Shown one piece after another: positions 1-9,000 of a DNA stretch of 64,000 bases. Source of the DNA: Cardinalis cardinalis (Eukaryota; Chordata; Aves; Passeriformes; Cardinalidae); contig JACDOX010000110.1 of the NCBI GenBank assembly GCA_014549065.1, positions 1-64,000 of the forward strand. Reading direction: 5' to 3'. The position numbers were made by a program, and so were the translations under genes. Below the pieces are notes generated by a model. That model saw nothing but the letters and a program-made list of their open reading frames with translations, ran no database searches and was not told the DNA's origin. Every line of letters begins with the position of its first letter. Position 1 is the first letter of the stretch.

Positions 1-185
1 ACCTGCGGGTGGTGGACTCACTGCAGACCTCTCTGGACGCTGAGACCCGGAGCCGCAATGAGGCCCTGAGGCTGAAGAAGAAGATGGAGGGTGACCTCAA
101 TGAGATGGAGATTCAGCTCAGCCATGCCAACCGCGTGGCTGCTGAAGCTCAGTCCCACCTGAAAGGAGCCCAGGCTCACCTCAAG
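1..185 (+). CDS. MYH7: MYH exon (5' cut by window edge)
   Basis: Reading frame starts at base 3 (LRVVDSLQ...). The exon encodes 61 complete rod codons and ends at AAG before a GTGGGA donor. Confidence 0.85.
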
Positions 186-2113
186 GTGGGATTAACCACC
201 TATAAGGAGGTCTTCCTAGCACTCTGAGCTGCTGGCTGATGTCCATTTTATTTATCCCAACAGGACACCCAACTGCAGCTGGATGATGTGGTAAGAGCCA
301 ATGAAGACCTGAAGGAGAATATTGCCATCGTGGAGAGAAGAAACAACCTCCTCCAGTCAGAGCTGGAAGAGCTGAGGGCAGTGGTGGAACAGACTGAGAG
401 GGCTCGCAAGTTGGCTGAGCAGGAACTGATTGAGGCCAGTGAGAGGGTCCAGCTTCTCCACTCACAGGTGAGACATCACATACCTGCAAGGATAGAGGTC
501 ACCTCCATCCATGGGTGTGGGCTTCTAATGGGTTGAGTTANCAAGATCTCCAGATCTTTTAATCCTGCAGAGGTGGCAGGGAGNTGGGGGGCATTANNTA
601 CTGGAGGGTTGANGAAGNATGGGCCAGCAGTTCAAGAGACACNTCCTGAGATCCTCTCCTCTAACTCCAGAACACCAGCCTCATCAACCAGAAGAAGAAG
701 ATGGAGGCCGACATCTCCCAGCTGCAGACAGAGGTGGAAGAGGCCATCCAGGAGTGCAGGAATGCTGAGGAGAAGGCCAAGAAAGCCATCACTGATGTGA
801 GTGCCATGGTGGGACCAACANCTNGGACACCTTCCACTGGAGGGTGATGGAGAGCATGCTTTGGTCCTCCTTCTCTGCTTGCTTCTCTCCTCGGGCAGGC
901 GGCCATGATGGCAGAGGAGCTGAAGAAGGAGCAGGACACCAGTGCCCATCTGGAACGGATGAAGAAGAACATGGAGCAGACCATCAAGGACCTGCAGATG
1001 AGGCTGGATGAGGCCGAGCAGCTGGCCCTGAAAGGGGGCAAGAAGCAGCTGCAGAAGCTGGAGGCTCGTGTGCGGGAACTGGAGAATGAGCTGGAGGCTG
1101 AGCAGAAGCGCAATGCTGAGAGCATTAAGGGTCTCCGCAAGTCCGAGCGTCGTGTCAAGGAACTCAGCTACCAGGTAGGGCTCCTGGGATGGCATAGGTC
1201 AATTCCTGCCCCTTTGCCATAGAGCCTCATATCTCATGCTGTACATGACCTCAAATATGGCTGACCTGCTGGCCCGAGAGGCACAGGCTGTCTATATTCA
1301 ATACTAGACCACCCACTACGTGTATATCTGATACTGCAGTGGGATCCAGAATATTGTCTGGGTCATGAGCCACCGAGGTCACCTCTCAGTGTCCCAGCAT
1401 CCATGGGGTTTTTGCCTGATCCATTCCCTGACCTCATCAAGGGAAAGAAGACATCCACCTCCTGCTCCCACAGCTGAGGCTACCCACCGACCTAGAGAGG
1501 CTCCACTCCCCCAGAACATCATTATCTGTTTCCTGACCCTCGTAGCTTGGGTGGTGATTCAAAGCGCAGGTAGGGTCAGGTCATGATCCATGTGTGTCTC
1601 ATCCCACAGACGGAGGAAGACCGTAAAAATATGATCCGGCTCCAAGACCTCGTGGACAAGCTTCAGCTGAAGGTCAAGGCCTACAAACGACAGGCAGAGG
1701 AGGCGGTGAGCACTGGGCAGGCAGCCGTGGTACCACTCCCAGGAGGGGACAGTGTGGGATTGGGGTGTGGGAGAGGATGTGGGGAGTGGCAGGAGACCTT
1801 GAGATGAGGCGGTCAAGGGGTGGGGTATTAGGGGGTAGGAACGGTGGGTTGATGATGGGATTGAGAGATGATGGTTGGATGTGGGAAGTGGCGGAAGTGG
1901 CGGAAGGAAGTGGCGGAAGGAAGTGGCGGAAGGAAGGAAGGAAGTGGCGGAAGGAAGTGGCGGAAGGAAGGAAGTGGCGGAAGGAAGGAAGTGGCGGAAG
2001 GAAGGAAGTGGCGGAGGAAGGAAGTGGCGGAAGGAAGGAAGGAAGGCAGGAAGGAAGGAAGGAAGGAAGGCAGGACAGATAGATGGCTTGAAGTTTATGT
2101 GGGTGGACAATTA

Positions 2114-2148
<35 letters not shown>

Positions 2149-2554
2149 CATTGAATAGATGGTTGGGTGGTTCAAAAATGGAATGTCTGAGGAAACAGGT
2201 GTTTCCATTGTGGGCCAGATGGAGCAATAAAAAAGTCAGATGTATGGAGAGCAAAGGAGGTGGCAGGAGGCCAGACAGAACTCTGTGGGAGCCTCACTGG
2301 TGTCCCTGCCTCCTCAGGAGGAACAGGCCAACACCAACCTGGCAAAGTTCCGCAAGGCGCAGCACGAGCTGGATGAGGCAGAGGAGCGTGCTGACATCGC
2401 TGAGTCCCAGGTCAACAAGCTGCGGGCCAAGAGCCGCGACATTGGAGCCAAGGTGGGACTTTCCCCTGCCCACAGGTGCCTTATGGGCCATCCCATGGCC
2501 ACCCCACAACAGCCCCTTTTTCTCCTCCATCAGAAGGGACTCAATGAAGAGTGA
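1..2554 (+). CDS. MYH7: Sarcomeric myosin heavy chain, cardiac/slow type, 3' end (partial)
   Basis: Seven exons encode the last ~345 residues of a class II sarcomeric myosin heavy chain: 1-185, 264-467, 671-796, 899-1174, 1610-1705, 2318-2452 and 2537-2554. All junctions are GT-AG and every internal exon is a whole number of codons. The protein is the light-meromyosin coiled coil, which assembles into thick filaments in striated muscle; the motor head lies outside the window. Recognisable stretches are RVVDSLQTSLDAETRSRNEA, NIAIVERRNNLLQ, LKGGKKQLQKLEARVRELEN and NKLRAKSRDIGAK followed by GLNEE. That tail matches the MYH7 type and not the MYH6 tail known from human, but birds have several slow/cardiac paralogues, so the exact symbol is less certain than the family. 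The start is cut by the window edge. The gene does not belong to the usual neighbourhood of the next three genes. Confidence 0.9.
264..467 (+). CDS. MYH7: MYH rod exon
   Basis: 204 nt, 68 codons, between a CCCAACAG acceptor and a GTGAGA donor. It encodes DTQLQLDD... through the conserved SERVQLLHSQ. Confidence 0.9.
671..796 (+). CDS. MYH7: MYH rod exon
   Basis: 126 nt, 42 codons (NTSLINQKKKMEAD... to KKAITD), between an ACTCCAG acceptor and a GTGAGT donor. Confidence 0.9.
899..1174 (+). CDS. MYH7: MYH rod exon
   Basis: 276 nt, 92 codons, AAMMAEELKKEQD... to RVKELSYQ. It contains the conserved LKGGKKQLQKLEARVRELEN segment of the assembly-competent rod. As I recall, skeletal MYH genes split this stretch in two, whereas MYH7 keeps it as one exon. 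Confidence 0.9.
1610..1705 (+). CDS. MYH7: MYH rod exon
   Basis: 96 nt, 32 codons (TEEDRKNMIRLQDLVDKLQL... QAEEA), between an ATCCCACAG acceptor and a GTGAGC donor. Confidence 0.9.
1884..2078 (+). repeat. GGAAGTGGC / GGAA minisatellite in a myosin intron
   Basis: Ten copies of GGAAGTGGC separated by one to four GGAA units, passing into a GGAAGG/GGCAGG run. The strand is almost free of C and T. The repeat produces spurious long ORFs in several frames on both strands. Confidence 0.9.
2116..2148 (+). repeat. (GGAT)n microsatellite
   Basis: About eight GGAT units with one GGAC interruption, in the same myosin intron just after the GGAA minisatellite. Confidence 0.85.
2318..2452 (+). CDS. MYH7: MYH rod exon
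   Basis: 135 nt, 45 codons (EEQANTNLAKFRKAQHELDE... SRDIGAK), between a CCTCCTCAG acceptor and a GTGGGA donor. This is the penultimate coding exon. Confidence 0.9.
2537..2554 (+). CDS. MYH7: MYH terminal coding exon (GLNEE stop)
   Basis: Five codons plus TGA. The acceptor is the tandem CAGAAG. The downstream AG (exon from 2537) gives AK-GLNEE, matching the family; the upstream AG (from 2534) would insert one extra lysine. Confidence 0.85.
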   Translation, partial: GLNEE

Positions 2555-2650
2555 NGATCCGGATCCCCAAGTATCCTACCTGAACTTGCAGCTGTCCCAT
2601 ATAGATTTCCAAGTGCCCAACTCCCCCTAGCCCCTCAAGCTTGGAAAGCC

Positions 2651-2656
2651 AATAAA
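2651..2656 (+). terminator. MYH7: Myosin polyadenylation signal AATAAA
   Basis: AATAAA lies about 100 nt after the myosin stop codon, a normal distance for the short MYH 3' UTR. Confidence 0.7.
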
Positions 2657-2778
2657 AACCATTGAGCAGCAGCCGTTTGTGTGGGGTTGGATTTGTGTGG
2701 GGAGGGTGGGGTTATCCCGTTGTATGGCACCTCTAATATGGATGGAGCCCATACAAGTTTCTAGTAAATCTGAAATTT

Positions 2779-3635
2779 ATGAAGAAAAAAGTTATGAGAT
2801 GTGGAAAAAGGGACAGGCCACATGGAAGCATTGTCAGAGCATTCAGGGATGCAGCGAGGAAGGCCAAAGTCACCTTGGAATTGAATCTGGCAAGGGATAA
2901 CAAGGACAACAAGAAGGGCTTTTACAAGTACGTCAGCAGCGAAAGGAAGATTAGGGAAAATATGAGGCCACTGCTGAATCAGATGAGAGGGCACCTCTGT
3001 GGAGAAGGACCTGGGAGTCTTGGTGGATAACATGTTGACTATGAGCTGGTAGTGTGTCCTTGGGGCCAGGAGGGCCAATAGTGTCCTGAGTGCATTGGGA
3101 AGTGTGTGACCAGTGGGTCGAAGGAGATGATCCTGCCCCTCTATTCAGTCATAGTGAGGCCACATCTGCTGTGGTTCTAGTTCTGGGCTACTCAGCACAA
3201 GAAAGACAAGGAGTTCCTGGAGAGGGTCCAGGAGGCCATGAAGATGATATGTGATCTGGAGCATCTCTCCAGGGAAAAGACTGAGGGAGCTGGGCCTAAG
3301 TCTAGAGAAAACTCAGAGGGGATCTCATCAATGCATCTCAAAAGCAGATGTCCAGAGGGTAGTACTGGACTTTTCAGTGGTGCCCAGAGACAGGACAAGA
3401 AGCAATGGCCATAAACAAAAACACATGAAATTCCACCTCAACATGAGGAAGAACTTCTTACTTTGAGGGTGGCAGAGCACAGGAACAGGCTGGTCAGGGA
3501 GACTGTGGAGTCTCCCTGTCTGCAGACATTCAAAACCCAACTGGACAAGATCCTGTGTAAATTCTCTAGGTGACCCTGCCTCGGCAAGGGGGTTGGACTG
3601 GATGATGTGAGATTCCTTCCAACCCTAAAAAGCTT
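2779..3635 (+). mobile_element. CR1 LINE 3' fragment with an internal deletion
   Basis: The first ~220 bases encode a piece of CR1 ORF2 (KGFYKYVSSERKIRENM...PLLN). The text then jumps to the end of the reverse-transcriptase region (EKDLGVLVDN-like) and runs into the typical CR1 3' end: 'gaggaagaacttctta', 'gagactgtggagtctccctg', 'ggttggactggatgatgtga' and 'ccttccaaccct'. Stops and frameshifts show it is dead. Confidence 0.85.
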
Positions 3636-3924
3636 GTGGACTGCCAACCTGTATGGACCTGGTGCACCCCACAGGGTGTTGCAGCCCACCATACAGTGCA
3701 ATATGATTTCACCCACGGGGTGTACTCAACCTCAGACTGCCTCCCAGGGTATCTCAACCTGCCTCACACCAATCCATGTCCGTGTGTGGGAAGAGATGTG
3801 CCTGGGGGCACATACAGGATTGAGGAGGGAGGATCCCCAGGAGGTGGGGGGCAGCATCTGGTACCTCCACATGTAGCACAGAGCCTGGATGAGCCCTTTA
3901 GGGACCTCCTGGTTCCTGAGCTTG

Positions 3925-4450
3925 CACCTTGTGTGGCTTCTCGCCTCAGTGTTCCCCTAGCCACCAACTGCTCTGTCCCACTGCCCACCATGTTCCATTT
4001 CCCCACATGTCCCACTGTCCTTCTGTCCCAAATGCTTTCAGCTGTCTGGCCTCTCCATCGATCGTTCCACCACCCCTTGGCCCAACAGCCCTGGCTCCTC
4101 CAACTTGTTATCCTCCATTTCTCACTGTCCCTCCATCTCCACCATGGCCTATTGTCCCATTGTACCCTACCATCTCTACATGTTCTCTACCACTCCATTT
4201 CCTCCATGTCCCGACACATCCCACAATCTCTATGTCCCGCTATCTGTCTACCCTCTCCACATCCCAAAATCTTCATGACTTATGCCCTCATTCCACCACC
4301 CCTCTGGCCCTCCATCTTCTCTATGTCTCACTATATCCTCCATGTTCCATCACCCCACCATTTTCTTCACATCCCTCCATCCCTCCATGTCCTCCCACTA
4401 TATCCCATCACCCAACCATCCCACTATATCCCATCATCCTTCCATGTTCT
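3925..4450 (+). repeat. Pyrimidine-rich low-complexity tract
   Basis: About 520 bases dominated by C and T with degenerate units such as CCATGTCCC, TCCCACTATATCCCATCA and CCTCCATCT. Long ORFs across it are compositional artefacts. It lies in the interval where gene order departs from that of other amniotes. Confidence 0.75.
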
Positions 4451-4453
4451 CCA

Positions 4454-4612
4454 GGTCCCAGGCATGGAAAGATGAAGAAGCAGCATTGGTGGATAAAGTG
4501 GCTTGCCAACTCCATGAATACAAAGAAAATCTCAGAGCAGGGTATTCCAAGGACCCAAAAGGGTTCCAGCAAGCTTCCAGTATATGGACCGGCCGGACGG
4601 CAAAAAATTAAA
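4454..4612 (+). other. Unassigned ORF segment after a possible splice acceptor
   Basis: An ORF follows 'gttctccag' and runs about 50 codons (AWKDEEAALVDKVACQLHEY...) to a TAG. Its composition is unlike the surrounding pyrimidine tract and it looks protein-like, but I do not recognise it and see no partner exon. It may be a terminal exon of an unrecognised gene, a pseudogene piece or chance. Confidence 0.2.
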
Positions 4613-4689
4613 TAGTACAGAATGGTAAATGCCATGGAATAAGGGATGGATTTTGTCTTCGTTTCAGCTGGGATGGGTTTTTTCAGTAG

Positions 4690-5290
4690 GGGCAAGGTCC
4701 GGGCTGGCGGTCACAGCGGAGAGTGTCCTCCCCTCTTTGGGAGGAAGGCGTCTTGGCACAGCTCCCGCCGCTTCCCGAGCCGGGTGCCGGCCGGGAGCGG
4801 CCCCCACTCCACTCCGCGTCCCTGTTGCTACTGGCGTTGGCGAGCAAGGAGCCGAGCCTCGCCCCCNAGGCGAAAGGGAAGAGGGAGGGAGGCACCGCGG
4901 GCCGGGCTGTCCCGCTCCGCCCCCGGCGGGCCCGGCTCCGCCCGCCTCTTCCCTTCGGGCTCCGTGCCGCCCCTTTCCCGGGGCTGCGGGGCACCCCTCG
5001 GGGGATGGCCCGTGGGTCTCTGAGCCGCGGGCGCGGCGGCAGAGGGGACCCCGGGAGGCGTCAGCGGGACAGCGCCGGGGACGGAGCCGCCCGGGAGGCG
5101 GCAGCGGGAGCGGGCTGGTGCCTCTGCCTGCCCGACCCCGGGGAGCGGCAGCGCTTTGGCTTATTGCTTGCGGTTGAGTTTGGGCACAGCCAGCGTGTGT
5201 GTGTGTGCCGGNAGCTCCTCAGCGAGCTGCTCCTGGAAGTGGTGCCCTAACAGCGACCGAACGGCATCAGCTGCGGCTGGAGTCGCGCCG
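4690..5290 (+). promoter_or_regulatory. C7orf57: CpG island with probable C7orf57 first exon
   Basis: A GC- and CpG-dense block, very different from the flanking sequence, ends exactly at CGCCG followed by the strong donor GTAAGTG (5291). I infer the promoter and non-coding exon 1 of C7orf57. In the frame that would join exon 2 there is a TAA shortly before the donor and no ATG after it, so this exon adds no coding sequence. The transcription start cannot be placed. Confidence 0.7.
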
Positions 5291-5899
5291 GTAAGTGCCT
5301 GTGCATCTTTTACCTCGTACTGGCCTTTTCTTATTTATCTGCCGTCATTTCCCCATTTTGAAGGATTTGTTTATATTTTCTTTTTCTCACTAGAAGTTGA
5401 GAAAGAAATGTATGGAGAAGTAGGGCGTTTGGTGTTGGTTTTCTTTTTTTTTTTATTTGGGGATCGGGTTTGGTTTTACAAATAAAGAGCTGCCAATGGA
5501 CAGCTACTGTCTTTGCTTTTAGTTAGCGCATGTGAAGGAAAGGAAACCGAAGGCTGAAGTGTTTTCTGCTATCTCGTGTGCCTTTCACTGCTTTTGATGT
5601 GTCCTTGGAAGTAGTTTTCTGAATGAAGAGGCATGATCCTCTTTAAAGTATCCCGTAAAGAGCATTTTACAGGAAAACTTGAATGTTGTCTCAGAACTGG
5701 AACAAAAGTGTTTTATATGTGGTTCTCTAGAAATTGCCTGTGCTATATGCCCCAGAATGAGCAAGCTTGGTCTTTTGTCTTCACGATGAAATGTAGCACC
5801 TCATTCATGTTCCAGGTGGGCTCAATTTGTTAAGCTGCCTGAAAAAGGGATGCTATCAGTTAACTTTTACCATAAATATTTTCTTTTCCGTTATTGCAG

Positions 5900-6079
5900 A
5901 AAAGCAAGAACTCATGCCACTGAAACAACCAGAGAAGAGCCCACTTCCCTCCCAGTTTCTGGGTCTCAGTGACCTTTCAAGAGGTCCCCATGAAATGCCA
6001 CTGTCTGGGTGCCACAGGAAGAGGATCAAAGAGACTGATTCAGCCTATGTCAGGCTGGCAAAGCAAGGAGGCCGACCTG
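5900..6079 (+). CDS. C7orf57: C7orf57 exon 2 (first coding)
   Basis: Acceptor TTATTGCAG at 5899; CDS begins at 5914 after 14 nt of 5' UTR. It encodes MPLKQPEKSPLPSQFLGLSD... to GGRP and ends in phase 1 before GTGAGC. Confidence 0.8.
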
Positions 6080-9000
6080 GTGAGCATCTGTCTATATCTG
6101 CATCTTTGGTTTTCCTTTGTTTTCTTTGTCTTTGAGTGCAGTGTAAAGTGCTTGTAGATGCTACAGAAGGATCCTCTGGACTTTTGAAATAAACTTGTGG
6201 AAAAAATGAGGAAATTAATTTATTCCTGACAAAACAGCGATCTGAAAAAAAAAAAAAAAAAAGCAGTGCTTTTGCAACTAGATAAGAAGTCAGAAAAGTA
6301 CTGGCTTTTGTCTTTTTCTCTCCAGACCTACTGAAGCACTACACTCCTGTGGTAATGAAGTCCCCTCCAGCANCATATGCTGCACCTGACTGGTTCACAC
6401 ACTGTGCCAATCCCTCAGGGATTGAGAAACCACGGTAAGATTGCTGAGGCCCAACACATCTTGGCCTCTCTCTTCACCTATTAACATTTCTGAATGCTTC
6501 TGTACTGAAGTGTAGGATTTTTATACCTTGTCCAAACAAGCATTACATCTTTGCCTGCAGGAGCTGCGTTTCCTCTCTACCAGATTTTATGGTTCACAGA
6601 GAGATTATGGCTGATGACCATCATGGTAAGAGTTATGAGAGAAGAAGAGGACCTTTTGAGTTTGATACAAAAAGTGTTTGGCAGCGGGAAGCTGAGGACA
6701 AAGAAAATGCAGAGAAAAAGAAGGTAGGATGGAGAGGTATGCTGTGAGGACACTTTGTAGAGCTTGTGAACACATCTTTGTTGCTTCTTGCAGGAGGAAA
6801 GCTGTAATCCATGTTTCTGTTTTCCAGAATCAATTTTTATATTGCAGTTAGAGAACAAAAAGAAAGCTATGTTTTCTTAAGTGCTGCAGATGTAGTGTGA
6901 GAACCAGAAATGCAGTTTCCCATTATATGGTATATATACATCAGTATAAATAAAAAGCAGTAGTTAGTTTCTNTCTTATGCTTTATTTCCCCTGCAATTC
7001 ATTCTTGGTGAGGAGACATCTTGTTTAGTAATTTTGGGTGAGGAAGAAAGAAGATGAGAACAGAAGACTATTCTGACAAAGAAGTTTAATTTAGTTTGAA
7101 ATGTAAGAGAGTTCCCAGAGATNCTGTGTTAGCTGTCTTTCAATGAANGATGTATCCAAGACAAAGTAANTATAGAACAAACTATGCCCCAAACAAACCT
7201 TTCTGTATTGACACTGGTGTTTTGTTTTTGAGACCTTTCTGCTGTCCTCCCTCTTTCATCCTCTCTGCCCCTGCCCAATTTAGANGCTGAAGTCTTATGT
7301 TTTTTAAATATCCTCTGTAAACTCAGTTGCTGCATCTCCCATAGGCCTTTGGGGTATACCTGAAAAGGCATTTGATGTACTTGAACATTAGTACCTCCCT
7401 TCTTCAACAGAAGGGCAGATGTTGGACATTTTAGGAGAAAAAGTCCTCAGCCTTAGCTGAGATGAATACCTAGTGCAAATTCAGAGTGGTGTCTTGTGTA
7501 GATGGGAACACCTCATTACTGAATAAGCTTGAGAATGTTTACTGAGTCTGTGGCAACAGGCAAANAAGCAACATATCTTTAAACTGTAATTTGCCTGATG
7601 CTTGTAGGCAAAGCTTCTTTTTTTTCTATCATAGATTTAAAGCACTGAAAGTAAAAACTTGACTTGCTGCTGTGCCTCTTAAAGGAATTTAACTAGGACC
7701 GAGAGGAAGTGCTGTTCTTCACTTCCTTACTTAACAACCAATCATGTTCAGTGCTCNAAGAGTCAAACTTAACTTTGATAATAGTAATTCAAGCCCATGT
7801 GCTGACTTGTAAAATGAAACTGAGGTTCATTTCAGTTTTGGTGGAGTTTGGTTTCATTCAGTCATGTGCTTTTTTTAGGACTAAATACACAGTGAATATA
7901 TGTTATATATTCAGCTCAGATTGTGAATATGCTGAGGCCCTCATGTATAATTTGCACTATTCTCCTGGAAGCTGAAGTTTTGCCTAAGATTCTAAATCTA
8001 CCAAGTCTTTTTCTGTAAGATTAGGTGCCTGGGAAGACAGATTTTGTGTTGGGGTACGTTTAGCTCTACCTCCACAGCACCAACTCTCATTTGGCTGTGC
8101 TTCACAGTACACTGAAAAGTGTATCATGTATCTTGAAATGTCACGTGGTGCTNCTTTCACAGCTACTTCTTGAATATCCTTTTTTGGGAAGTTTATATCC
8201 CATGCTCTTAGAGTACCTTCCCAAAGAGTCTTCCAAGTGAGACAATGGGACTAACCCTACCAAAGAGTCTCAATTTAATTTTTCACCATACAACTTGTAT
8301 GTTGAAAGGTGAGAATAATGTATTCCAAAACACCACAGGCAAATTTCTAAATTTCTTATTTATTTGACTTCATGATGACACTGCAGCAGCAAACTACCTC
8401 AAGTATTTCTGGTAGTATGAGACTGTACTGAAAATATTTTTCAGTCCAGTGTGACTAAGCAGTTATTCAGAAGAGGCATGCATGATGCAACTGTGAAGTT
8501 AAATCCCAAAGGGTGCACTTAGGAACAAGTGCAAAACCATTTAACCTCAAGGGTACCTCTTCTGCTTGGTTTGGAAAACATTGTTCCCAGGAGGGCCTTT
8601 GCTCTGAAGGTTTAAGCCTTTATGCTGCNTTGTTCTGAAGTATTAAAATCTCTGCTGGTCCTTGTGGTTATTGCTGTGTAGAGGAGGACTGGAGATCCAG
8701 GGGACCATTACATGGGAATTTTGCAAATCAGCAAAGAGTATTACTGCATGAAGGATTTAGCCTTTGTGCTCATGGCAGAGTAATGGACTTCTGGCCCAGG
8801 GAGAAGCAGGCCATGGAAATCTCAAAGGCTTAATAAGACCAAGTGCAAGATCCTGTACCTGTGCTGGGACAACCCCTGTTATTAGCACAGGCTGGGGGAT
8901 GAATAGATCCAGAGCAGCCCTGCTCTGAAGGACTTGGGGGTGCTGGTGGGTGAAAGGTTGGACATGACCCAGCCATGGGCGCACAGCCCAGAGAGCCAAA

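Noticed and set aside
1559..2158. Overlapping long ORFs on both strands rich in Ser/Phe/Pro or Gly/Arg/Lys
   Set aside because: They are translations of the GGAAGTGGC/GGAA minisatellite in an intron, with no family resemblance.
3636..4615. ORFs of 279 and 228 codons
   Set aside because: They run through the CR1 end and the pyrimidine-rich tract; their His/Pro/Ser/Leu-rich composition follows directly from the C/T repeats.
4629..5250. Three overlapping Arg/Ala/Gly/Pro-rich ORFs
   Set aside because: Compositional ORFs in the C7orf57 CpG island; none continues in frame into exon 2.
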